Part shown: positions 42,405 to 50,248 of the stretch, in pieces
How positions within the stretch are numbered: the stretch's first letter is position 1
Layout of the letters: the number at the start of each line of letters is the position of its first letter
Source of the DNA: Pontibacter chinhatensis
Lineage (GTDB): Bacteria > Bacteroidota > Bacteroidia > Cytophagales > Hymenobacteraceae
Reading direction: 5' to 3'
NCBI RefSeq assembly: GCF_900113285.1
Contig: NZ_FOOT01000001.1
Coordinates: 744,001 to 808,000, forward strand
Length of the DNA stretch: 64,000 bases
Notes under the pieces: model-generated
What the model was told of the DNA's origin: nothing
The model's database searches: none
The model's input: only the letters and a program-made list of their open reading frames with translations
Position numbers and translations under genes: made by a program

Positions 42405-43571
42405 ATGCCCAAAATTCTGATCATAGACGACGAAAGGGCCATCCGAAGCACCCTGAAGGAGATCCTGGAGTTCGAGAACTATAACGTGGACGAAGCTGAA
42501 GACGGCGAGAAAGGCCTGCAACTGCTCGGCAAGTCCAAGTATGACGTGGTACTCTGCGACATTAAAATGCCTGGTATGGACGGTATCGAGGTGCTGGAGA
42601 AAGCCATGGAGATGACGCCCGACACACCCTTTATCATGGTGTCGGCCCATGGCACGATTGACACGGCTGTGGAGGCCACCAAAAAAGGCGCCTACGACTT
42701 TCTGCAGAAACCACCGGATCTGAACCGCCTGCTGGTGACCGTACGCAACGCCCTCGACAAATCGAACCTAGTAACAGAGACAAAAATCCTCAAAAAGAAG
42801 ATCTCTAAAACTTACGAGATGGTGGGCGCCTCCCCTGCCCTCACCCGCGTGAAGCAAGCAATTGAAAAGGTAGCGCCCACCGATGCCCGCGTGCTGATTA
42901 CGGGCCCGAACGGGTCGGGCAAGGAGTTGGTGGCGCGCGCCATTCATGAGCACAGTAACCGCTCCCACGGTCCGCTGATTGAGGTAAACTGCGCCGCCAT
43001 CCCCAGTGAACTGATCGAGAGTGAACTGTTCGGACACGAGAAAGGCTCTTTTACCTCGGCGGTAAAGCAGCGCATTGGCAAGTTTGAGCAGGCCAACGGC
43101 GGCACATTGTTCCTGGATGAGGTCGGCGACATGAGTTTATCGGCTCAGGCCAAGGTGCTGCGTGCCCTGCAGGAGCATAAAATCACCCGCGTAGGCGGCG
43201 ACAAGGACATTCAGGTGGATGTGCGCGTAGTGGCGGCTACCAACAAGAACCTGCTGGAGGAGATCGAGGCCCGCAACTTCCGCGAGGACCTGTACCACCG
43301 CCTGGGAGTCATCCTGATCCACGTGCCCCCGCTGAACGAGCGGCGCGAGGACATCCCGGACCTGGTGCAGAAGTTCCTCAACGACATCGCCAACGACTAC
43401 GGCAACAAACCAAAGGCCATCACACCGGAGGCCTTGCAGTATCTGCAGGAACTCGACTGGCGCGGCAACGTGCGCGAGTTGCGCAACGTGGTAGAGCGCC
43501 TGGTGATTATGAGTGGTCCGGAAATAACAGCGGAAGACGCCAAGGCTTATGCCAGGCCAGTAGTTGCGTAG
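42405..43571 (+). CDS. Sigma-54-type response regulator without a DNA-binding domain
   Basis: A 388-residue protein: receiver domain (1-120; phospho-acceptor Asp52 in LCDIKMPGMDG, Lys102 in LQKPPD), then an AAA+ activator domain with Walker A ITGPNGSGKE (about 165-174) and Walker B GGTLFLDEVGD (about 232-242). The loop that contacts sigma-54 is GSFTSA (214-219) instead of canonical GAFTGA. The protein ends right after the AAA+ domain, with no Fis-type helix-turn-helix. It therefore either activates sigma-54 from solution, binds a partner, or acts on something else. No histidine kinase is adjacent. The start MPKILIIDDERAI is chosen over the frame start at 42351. It has its own terminator. Confidence 0.92.
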   Translation: MPKILIIDDERAIRSTLKEILEFENYNVDEAEDGEKGLQLLGKSKYDVVLCDIKMPGMDGIEVLEKAMEMTPDTPFIMVSAHGTIDTAVEATKKGAYDFLQKPPDLNRLLVTVRNALDKSNLVTETKILKKKISKTYEMVGASPALTRVKQAIEKVAPTDARVLITGPNGSGKELVARAIHEHSNRSHGPLIEVNCAAIPSELIESELFGHEKGSFTSAVKQRIGKFEQANGGTLFLDEVGDMSLSAQAKVLRALQEHKITRVGGDKDIQVDVRVVAATNKNLLEEIEARNFREDLYHRLGVILIHVPPLNERREDIPDLVQKFLNDIANDYGNKPKAITPEALQYLQELDWRGNVRELRNVVERLVIMSGPEITAEDAKAYARPVVA

Positions 43572-43592
43572 CGTTATTTAAGTATGAATGTT

Positions 43593-43629
43593 AAAAAAGC
43601 CCCGACAATGTGTTGCCGGGGCTTTTTTG
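43593..43629 (+). terminator. Rho-independent terminator
   Basis: AAAAAAGCCCCG stem with its complement CGGGGCTTTTTT around an imperfect loop, followed by a T-run. It lies 22 bp after the response regulator stop. Confidence 0.9.
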
Positions 43630-43798
43630 TACTTGGCTGGGGAGATTTATAGCTGGAAAAGAGCTTTGGCTGAAGTATAGGCTGCATGAAGAAGACTTAT
43701 TTTCCTGTGCCTACTTAATAGTTTTATGCTTTGCTGTTCCATCCTTTTTGGCTCGGAAGATTTTTGCAGTAAGCACACTTGCTAACATTTTTGTAAGA

Positions 43799-44400
43799 CT
43801 GGGTCCAACCACCCCTACCCCTCCTTGGCTAAGGCGGGGAGTCTGTGATTACTATTCTCAAGGTATGAGTTCCATAGTCGCGGACATCGTGCGGACATGT
43901 CGCGACCTGTCCCTACAAGTGTCCCCCGCCCCTCCGAGGAGGGGAATTATGGGTATCCCCTGCCCCTTCAAGGGAGAACTTCGGCTGTTAAGTTTTACAG
44001 AAGCTGTCCCCTTGAGGGGACCATAGGGGTGTTTACTTTTAGCAAAAACTTTTACCACTGGCTTTACACCCCTGTAGTCCCCTCAAGGGGACAGTCTATA
44101 CTTGTTGCATAGTAGCGGGCTATTGGATTGATTCCCAGCCTTTGGGTGGAGCGTCTCGAGAGGTTCCGGTGCCGCCTTTGCGACGTCAGGAGCAAAGGAA
44201 GCGAAAGCAGCGCGATGCCCGAAGGCGAGGCCTCCCGGCCTAGGAGGGCACCAAAGCAGGAGGTGCAACTGTAGGTTTGTGTGAACTAGAGGAGTAACGG
44301 GAGCTAGTAAGGATAGCTTGTGTCCAGTTGTAGTAAGCAGCGGCTACGAAAGTATAAACCGGCAAGTATAAACAGAAAAATATAAAGTATAGCCGAAGTA
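43799..44400 (+). repeat. Large composite intergenic repeat, copy 4 (rearranged)
   Basis: Starts GGGTCCAACCACCCC with CCCCTCCTTGGCTAAGGCGGGG. It carries GGACATGTCGCGACCTGTCC (43893-43912; one change from the other copies), CCCCTCCGAGGAGGGG, a set of CCCCTTGAGGGGAC / TCCCCTCAAGGGGACAG modules in place of the GATGACAG pair, and then the conserved core (44129-44250) with CCCAGCCTTTGGG and GGCGAGGCCTCCCGG. It ends in AAGTATA words and runs straight into a triple-palindrome element. It lies between converging genes. Confidence 0.85.
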
Positions 44401-44408
44401 TAAAGTAT

Positions 44409-44476
44409 GGCTTTTCAAGCCAGTTGGGTTACAAACCCAACATCATAGTAGGCACGGGTTGCAAACCCGCACCAGC
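44409..44476 (+). repeat. Triple-palindrome element (copy 6)
   Basis: GGCTT-TTC-AAGCC, GTTGGGTT-ACA-AACCCAAC and CGGGTT-GCA-AACCCG, ending CACCAGC. Nearly identical to the copy at 22-90, 44 kb away, and likewise joined to the tail of the composite repeat. Confidence 0.82.
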
Positions 44477-44550
44477 AATTGGAGATGATGATATCAAGTA
44501 TAGCCAAAGTATAACCCCGCAGGTAAATGTACACTTGCGGTAAGCAACAC

Positions 44551-45465
44551 CTACTTCCGCTTCAGCATACAGCAGTTCTTATACTTTTCGCCGCTGCCAC
44601 ACGGGCAAGGCTCGTTGCGGCCGAGGCGCTTGCCGTTCGGGTTTAGCAGCTCCCTGAAATTGATGCGGAAGCGGCGTTTCGGGTTTTGCTGAAAGATTTG
44701 CGTGAGTAGCTCATACAGCCGCGGGTGCTTCTCAGCCAGCTGGCCTGGTTTTTCGAAAAAGTATTCTGTAACTACGGCAAAGAACTCGGCCTCGCTGGTG
44801 GCACCGTAATTGTCTATATCCGATTTGCCCTGGCGGATCTTCTGAATTTTGCGGTACATCAGTTCCTGCCATGGCTGCACCAGTTCCTCCGGCAGGTAGG
44901 CGGCGGGCGTGCCGTCTATCTCGCCATCGGCCTGGTCAAGCATGTGCGCAAACTCGTGGATGCCCACATTCTTGCGGTCAGCCATGTCCCGGAAGCCTTG
45001 CTCCAGGGCCGGCTTGGAGAGGGTAACGTAGTGGTCGTTCTGAAAAGGATTTACGCGGCCCAGCACCTCACTAACAACCTCGCTTTTCTCATCTTTATAC
45101 CTTTGTATACTTCCCGGAAACACCAGCACCTCGCCCAGGTTGCGGTACTCCCAATCGCGGAAGCCGAATATGGGGATGATGGCGCTGGCGGCAACCAACA
45201 CTTTCGTCAGGTCGTCAATCTCCACATCGATACCCGTGATGCGCTTTTCTGAGAGGAAAAGCTGAACCATTTTTTCAAAGCGCTGCTTCTCCTCGTCGGA
45301 CTTCAAAGTATGGTAAAAGCCTACGCGGTTTTGCAGGATGTTTCGCCACTCCACCGGAAACGCTGTTGCCAGCACCTTCCTACGGTGCCGTTTGCTCCGG
45401 GTGGCCCAGCGGTAAAAAACGAACCCAACCACGGCCACGAAAAGTATGAAGGCAAGATATCCCAT
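44551..45465 (-). CDS. MtfA-like zinc peptidase with C-terminal SEC-C motif
   Basis: A 304-residue protein with an N-terminal membrane segment (about 2-19), an M90/MtfA-type metallopeptidase domain with the zinc motif HEFAH (His170, Glu171, His174), and a C-terminal SEC-C zinc motif GRNEPCPCGSGEKYKNCC (about 283-301). E. coli MtfA (about 265 aa) controls the glucose PTS through Mlc and has neither the anchor nor SEC-C. The combination suggests a membrane-bound variant with an added binding module. It ends 22 bp downstream of the LuxE-like gene, so the two may be co-transcribed. Confidence 0.88.
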   Translation of the reverse strand: MGYLAFILFVAVVGFVFYRWATRSKRHRRKVLATAFPVEWRNILQNRVGFYHTLKSDEEKQRFEKMVQLFLSEKRITGIDVEIDDLTKVLVAASAIIPIFGFRDWEYRNLGEVLVFPGSIQRYKDEKSEVVSEVLGRVNPFQNDHYVTLSKPALEQGFRDMADRKNVGIHEFAHMLDQADGEIDGTPAAYLPEELVQPWQELMYRKIQKIRQGKSDIDNYGATSEAEFFAVVTEYFFEKPGQLAEKHPRLYELLTQIFQQNPKRRFRINFRELLNPNGKRLGRNEPCPCGSGEKYKNCCMLKRK

Positions 45466-45487
45466 GGGTGCAGTTTATACTTTATAC

Positions 45488-46486
45488 TTAGCTCACGAGC
45501 AGGTTACAGCCCCGGATATCGGAGTTGTCGAAGCGGCCCAGCACCTCGAAGCTACCGTCCGGGTGCAATCGGCCGATGTCCTTTGTCTCGATAAAAGCAC
45601 AGGAATCTACGTTGGCCAGATCTACGACGTTTATGCCGCCGCTGCTGCGGGTGCTGTTGCTCATGTCGAAGGGGTCGTTGAGGTCGCGGAGCAGGATGCG
45701 CATGGTATAGCCGGGCCAGAAAATACCCTTGCCTTTGGAGTAGCCCTGTGAGAGCAACTCCGTCATGCCATACTCAGAGTGGATGGAAGGCACGTTAAGA
45801 CCCTTCGTAAGCTGGGCATGCAGCTCCTCCCGAATCATCTCGCGACGGCGCCCCTTCATGCCACCGGTTTCCATCACGGTGACGCCTGCAAAATCCTCCT
45901 GCCCTTTCAGCTCCTCCGCCAAATCCAGCAGCGCATAAGACACGCCCATCAGCAGCACCTTTTTGCCTTTTGTCTTGGCCTGCCGCAGCGCCTGCAGCAG
46001 TTGGGCATGGTTACGCAGGTAAAAGCCTTCCTCCTCCTGCCCGGTCCGTTTTATAAAATGGTCTACCATGGCCACCAGCGAGGAACCGCCCTGCTCCAGG
46101 TAAGAGGGCAGTAAAGCCAGCACCACATAGTCCTGCAACGGACCGTAAAAGCTTTCGAAGATGCGTTCTGAAACCCGGTGGTACAGCTCCAGGCTGGAGA
46201 CAAGATGGCGGCTACGCGCCTGCAGGGTGGTGCCGCTGCTGTAGAAAACGGTCTCAGGTGTGAAGGTACCGGTCACCACTTCCTGCTCTTTAAAGAACTC
46301 AATCGGCAGAAACGGAATCTGCTCCAGCGCCTGTACCTCCTCCGGGTTTACGTGCAGGTTTTGCAGGTAATTTTTGTAGATAAGGTTGTGCTGCGCCTGG
46401 AAACGGAACAGCGCCAAAGCCGTAGAAAGAAAGTCGAACGGTTGCGGCTGAGTCAATAAACTGGCGTGCTGGGTCTTAAATTCCAT
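45488..46486 (-). CDS. LuxE-like acyl-protein synthetase
   Basis: A 332-residue protein of the acyl-protein synthetase (LuxE) family, related to adenylating (ANL) enzymes. It has the ATP-binding-type motif VFYSSGTTLQARSRH (about 82-96), HSEYGMTELLSQGY (about 237-250) and FIETKDIGRLHPDGSFEVLGR (about 300-320). In Bacteroidota such orphan genes occur without lux genes, so the role is unknown; activation of a fatty acid or an acyl-protein intermediate is the family expectation. The start MEFKTQHASLLTQPQ at 46486 is preferred over 46498. Confidence 0.85.
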   Translation of the reverse strand: MEFKTQHASLLTQPQPFDFLSTALALFRFQAQHNLIYKNYLQNLHVNPEEVQALEQIPFLPIEFFKEQEVVTGTFTPETVFYSSGTTLQARSRHLVSSLELYHRVSERIFESFYGPLQDYVVLALLPSYLEQGGSSLVAMVDHFIKRTGQEEEGFYLRNHAQLLQALRQAKTKGKKVLLMGVSYALLDLAEELKGQEDFAGVTVMETGGMKGRRREMIREELHAQLTKGLNVPSIHSEYGMTELLSQGYSKGKGIFWPGYTMRILLRDLNDPFDMSNSTRSSGGINVVDLANVDSCAFIETKDIGRLHPDGSFEVLGRFDNSDIRGCNLLVS

Positions 46487-46555
46487 TGAATACAACAATT
46501 GCTATATTTCCTGCGTTTGATTTAGTAAATTTAGCTTCATTTTCTGATACTCCAC

Positions 46556-47098
46556 ATGAAATACATGCTAAAGTATAGCCTCCTGCTGCTGGTGTTGGCA
46601 TTTGCCCTGAGCAGCTGCCGCGAAGAACCGAACTACAGCGACATACCTGCCATTACGTTCGACAGGGTGGAACAGTATACTTATACTAAGAACCGGGTGG
46701 TTTTCGATTCGCTGGTGGTAGTGGTGGATTATCAGGATGGCGACGGCGACCTAGGCCTGAGCCGCGGCGATAACGGCTCGCAAACCGGCCCCGACTTTGA
46801 ACCTCCATTCAACCCCGGCTCCCAATACTTCGATAACTTCATCGTAAACCTACAGGTGAAGCGTGGCAATACCTACGAGCCTAGCTTTGTCAACTTCAAC
46901 GGCCGTTTCCCGAGGCTGTCCGGCGACGAAAAGCCGGAGGCGCTGGAGGGCGAGATCCGCTACACCATTACCAGCTTCACCACCGAAAGCTACCCCTTCC
47001 GCGACACCGTCCGCTTCGAGGTCTTCATCTACGATCGCGCCCTGAACAAGAGCAACGTGGTATACTCCGACGATATAATCCTGTACCAGGGGCAATAG
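46556..47098 (+). CDS. Lipoprotein of unknown function
   Basis: A 180-residue protein with a lipoprotein signal (MKYMLKYSLLLLVLAFALSSC, Cys 21). The mature part is beta-rich, with acidic segments VDYQDGDGDLGLSRGDNG. It is probably attached to the outer membrane. The family is common in Bacteroidota but has no assigned role. It is divergent from the LuxE-like gene. Confidence 0.8.
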   Translation: MKYMLKYSLLLLVLAFALSSCREEPNYSDIPAITFDRVEQYTYTKNRVVFDSLVVVVDYQDGDGDLGLSRGDNGSQTGPDFEPPFNPGSQYFDNFIVNLQVKRGNTYEPSFVNFNGRFPRLSGDEKPEALEGEIRYTITSFTTESYPFRDTVRFEVFIYDRALNKSNVVYSDDIILYQGQ

Positions 47099-47196
47099 CT
47101 TTTCAGGCTAACCTACTACGCACATAGTGCAGATATGCGTATGTTTTCGTGTAGCTGGGAGTTGTGGGGCATTAAAGGAGATGAAGTAAAAGGATA

Positions 47197-47679
47197 ATGG
47201 ACAATAAAAAAGTAGATAGCTATATCTTTTATACTTCATTTGCACTGTTTATTATTTCTCTGACACAGGAGTCATATTGTACCAATCAATGTGGTGACTC
47301 TTTAGCAGTTTTCCTTGTAGGCGGGCTTGGAGTTCTCTTTGAAATCGGAGCCTTAACGGACAAGTATCTTGACATCAAAACGATTGGTGAAGTAGACTAT
47401 GCAATTGGCGCAACCTTCAGCTGGTTGGCTAATCCAGCTTTGCTCATCGCCTGGCTGACTTATAAGGAGAGTAGAACTACTTCCCACGTATTCTCTATAC
47501 TTTCTCTTGCATTAATGTTATCATTTTTAATGTTTGATGAAGTTATTGATAATGAAGCAGGTCATTACAATAAGATTGTAGGCTATCAAGCAGGTTACTG
47601 GCTTTGGTTAAGCTCATCTGCGGTATTAGCAGCAGGGGCTTTATTGAGAAGAAGAATAACGTACCATAACAAAGTGTAG
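47197..47679 (+). CDS. Small membrane protein (160 aa), AT-rich gene
   Basis: About four hydrophobic segments (YIFYTSFALFIISL, LAVFLVGGLGVLFEIGAL, AIGATFSWLANPALLIAWL, VFSILSLALMLSFLMF, WLWLSSSAVLAAGALL), with no motif I recognise. The gene is visibly AT-richer than its neighbours, as are the next two, suggesting recent acquisition. It follows the lipoprotein gene by 98 bp. Confidence 0.65.
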   Translation: MDNKKVDSYIFYTSFALFIISLTQESYCTNQCGDSLAVFLVGGLGVLFEIGALTDKYLDIKTIGEVDYAIGATFSWLANPALLIAWLTYKESRTTSHVFSILSLALMLSFLMFDEVIDNEAGHYNKIVGYQAGYWLWLSSSAVLAAGALLRRRITYHNKV

Positions 47680-47747
47680 CAGTACGGCTTGCTGACGCTT
47701 CGCCATTCTGCTACACGCGAAACGTTAACGAAAGTGAAAATTATAGA

Positions 47748-48140
47748 ATGAAGGGATTCACCTTATCAATCTTTACCATACTATCGGTACTCTATTGTCT
47801 TCGCTTCGGCTACATCTGGACAGCCTATGGGCATGGGGGACAACTAATGGGAATATCCTTCGCTCTGATTCTAATCGTCTTAACAATATGGTTTATGTCA
47901 GCGAAGGATGAAATAAGAAAAGAGAAGGTATACTATGGGACTCTCTTTTATTTCTTGGCATTGGCACTATTCAGCATAACTGTAGAAATAATCAGAAGCA
48001 CTAACCCTAATCACTTTGAGCTACTTTATGTAGAGCCAGAAGGTATAGTAAACAAGATTTTCATGGCATTTGCAGCAGCTGGAGCAATAGCAACATTTCT
48101 TAAGTTTCGGCAAATAAAAAAACAGGAAGCTGTACTGTAG
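47748..48140 (+). CDS. Small membrane protein (130 aa), AT-rich gene
   Basis: Four hydrophobic segments (LSIFTILSVLYCLRFGYI, LMGISFALILIVLTIWFM, LFYFLALALFSITVEII, KIFMAFAAAGAIATFL). No motif. AT-rich like its neighbour; 68 bp separate them. Function unknown. Confidence 0.65.
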   Translation: MKGFTLSIFTILSVLYCLRFGYIWTAYGHGGQLMGISFALILIVLTIWFMSAKDEIRKEKVYYGTLFYFLALALFSITVEIIRSTNPNHFELLYVEPEGIVNKIFMAFAAAGAIATFLKFRQIKKQEAVL

Positions 48141-48297
48141 AATCATATAGGCCAAGAGAAAATAAATGTTTCACAGAATACAACCTAAACCACACCAAGT
48201 CGTGCATTAGCCCAGCACATTACTACCAACCTCAACCTTACCTATACTACTGTACAGTTTACCAACAGCTTATCCATCAACGATTAAATAAAACAGT

Positions 48298-48669
48298 ATG
48301 AAAAACCTCCATACATTCTTCGTTATCGGAGCAGTAGGAATGATTGTAACCTCTCTCCTGCATATGTTTCTGGCTTTAGGATTGTCGGTCACTTCCGCAC
48401 ATACAGCTTTTTACACTATCTATCCAACCTTCGCGGCTTTTCTTGCAATTGGATTTGGCCTGACCCTGAAAACCAAAAAGAAGGGCAAACGAGCTGAAAG
48501 AGGGATAACAAAGGCTTCTCGTAGGCCATTTCTGAAACCTAGCCTTACGAACACAGGAGTCGCGCAGCTTATTTATGAACCTGCCCAACTTTCAAGCCCC
48601 ATTTATACTTTGTGGCTGAGGCATCTGACAGTTAGCAACACCTATCCTTATACTTCCTACGTTTCCTAA
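48298..48669 (+). CDS. Small membrane protein, possibly frame-disrupted at the C-terminus
   Basis: The first 60 residues hold two membrane segments (TFFVIGAVGMIVTSLLHMFLAL and AAFLAIGFGLTL). The rest (about 62-123, KTKKKGKRAERGIT onward) reads like translated non-coding DNA, including the in-frame Tyr-Thr-Leu of a TATACTTTG word. The true protein may be about 60-65 residues with a frameshift or lost stop. AT-rich. Function unknown. Confidence 0.5.
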   Translation: MKNLHTFFVIGAVGMIVTSLLHMFLALGLSVTSAHTAFYTIYPTFAAFLAIGFGLTLKTKKKGKRAERGITKASRRPFLKPSLTNTGVAQLIYEPAQLSSPIYTLWLRHLTVSNTYPYTSYVS

Positions 48670-48719
48670 GTTATACTTTAGAAGCCACTCTAAGCCAGCA
48701 ACTTACGTAAGAGACTACC

Positions 48720-49574
48720 ATGGAAAAAACGATGGAGATCTTAGTCAAAAACGAGGAGACGAGGTTGTATACCGTGGCCTACCCCAACCCGGGAAAGGAA
48801 ACCGTAATCCTGCTGCATGGCGGACCCGGCGTGCCTGATGGGCTGGGCCCAGTGGCCGAGTTTCTGCAACCCCATTTCCAGGTGCTCACTTTTCACCAGC
48901 GCGGCACCCTGAGCTCTCCCTGCTACAACAGCAACTACTCCATCGCCGCCCTCCTATCTGACATTGATAAAGTAGCAGAGCGGTTCAAGGCAGAGCGATT
49001 CCATTTGCTGGGCCACTCCTGGGGCGGTCTCTATGCCCAGTTGTACGCTTACCAAAATGCCCACCGCATCCTGAGCCTGTTCCTCTGCAGCCCCGCCTCC
49101 GGCACTGGCAAGCAATGGGCCCAGATGATGAAAGAGGCAGCCCACTACAATAAAAACAAATGTGCCGGCAACGAGTGGATGAACATGGTGAAAGATGCCA
49201 TACTTGGTTTCCTGGGCAAAGACGAGGCCTACGAGAGGCTATTCACGCAGTTCTGTAACAATTGCAACAAAGGCTACAACGTCAGCACACCTATTCCTGT
49301 AATGGTAGACCACATCAGCGCCAAAGCCGTTAACCGCACCCGCCGGGCCATACTTAAAGAGCCGGAGCAGGACCCCATGATAGACCAGGGATTTCCGTTT
49401 ACCATCACCTACGGAGATGACGACATCTACGGCGAGAGCAAAAAGTATGTGCAGGAGCGCTACCCCTATGCCAATTACCCGACTATAGCCCGGAGCAGCC
49501 ACTTCCCCTGGCTCCAGAACGAACAAGACTTTTACCGCATCCTTTCAACTCATTTTGGCCTGTTGCCACAGTAA
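48720..49574 (+). CDS. Alpha/beta hydrolase (proline-iminopeptidase-like)
   Basis: A 284-residue protein. Oxyanion motif HGGPG (33-37), nucleophile Ser100 in GHSWGGLY, Asp in TYGDDDIYG and His in SSHFPWLQNE. The HGGPG and GHSWGG pair is typical of proline iminopeptidases and related hydrolases (S33). The cysteine-rich cap (QFCNNCNKGYN) is unusual. Cytoplasmic. The substrate is unknown. The start is at 48720 or at the internal Met at 48732. Confidence 0.85.
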   Translation: MEKTMEILVKNEETRLYTVAYPNPGKETVILLHGGPGVPDGLGPVAEFLQPHFQVLTFHQRGTLSSPCYNSNYSIAALLSDIDKVAERFKAERFHLLGHSWGGLYAQLYAYQNAHRILSLFLCSPASGTGKQWAQMMKEAAHYNKNKCAGNEWMNMVKDAILGFLGKDEAYERLFTQFCNNCNKGYNVSTPIPVMVDHISAKAVNRTRRAILKEPEQDPMIDQGFPFTITYGDDDIYGESKKYVQERYPYANYPTIARSSHFPWLQNEQDFYRILSTHFGLLPQ

Positions 49575-49677
49575 AACTATACTTTGAGGATACTTGCTTT
49601 CTGAGAAAAAAAACGCCCGGTTTACCTTTTTGCGCCTGTTCCCGTACTTAGCTGGAAACCCTTAACCAAACGCGCGT

Positions 49678-50208
49678 ATGACTTTCTACTCAACCCACCC
49701 CGAAGATATTTTCCTGGATGCTGCCCGCAAAGGCGATGTTGCGTACCTGAAGCAAGCAATCGCATCGGGTATGAACGTGGAGGCCCGCGACGCACGCGGC
49801 TACACGGCCCTGATACTGGCCGCCTACAACGGCAACCTGGAAGCGGTAAAAGTACTGCTGGAGGCCGGTGCCGACGTAAATGCCGCTGATGCAGGCGGGA
49901 ACACGGCCCTGATGGGAGTTAGCTTTAAAGGCTATGATGAAATTGCAAGGATGCTGATCTCCAAAGATGCCAACCTGAACCTGCAGACCGGCAATGGCGG
50001 CACGGCCCTGATGTTCGCCTCTTTGTTTGGCCGAAACGTGCTCGTGAAAACTTTGCTGGATAGCGGAGCCGATGCCACCCTGCGCGACATACGCGGCCTT
50101 ACCGCCTTCGACCTGGCCATTCAGCAGGGCAACGAGGAAGCGCTGAAGCTTTTTCAGGAACACGCCAAACAACTGCGTGAAAACACAGAAGCCAGGCCTA
50201 CTGAATAA
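49678..50208 (+). CDS. Ankyrin-repeat protein
   Basis: A 176-residue protein made mostly of ankyrin repeats: DARGYTALILAAYNGNLEAVKVLLEAGADVNAAD is the clearest (about residues 38-70, shown in part), followed by repeats near 71-103, 104-136 and 137-169. No signal peptide or other domain. It would bind a protein partner; nothing shows which. It converges with hemA. Confidence 0.88.
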   Translation: MTFYSTHPEDIFLDAARKGDVAYLKQAIASGMNVEARDARGYTALILAAYNGNLEAVKVLLEAGADVNAADAGGNTALMGVSFKGYDEIARMLISKDANLNLQTGNGGTALMFASLFGRNVLVKTLLDSGADATLRDIRGLTAFDLAIQQGNEEALKLFQEHAKQLRENTEARPTE

Positions 50209-50225
50209 AGTATAACCTGGCTTCT
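50187..50225. terminator. Possible hairpin between converging genes
   Basis: Arms AGAAGCCAGG (50187-50196) and CCTGGCTTCT (50216-50225), perfect 10 bp, with a 19-base loop spanning the ankyrin stop codon. No strong T-run follows; only a possible terminator. Confidence 0.4.
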
Positions 50226-50248
50226 TAGGCAAGTATGTAAGTATAATT

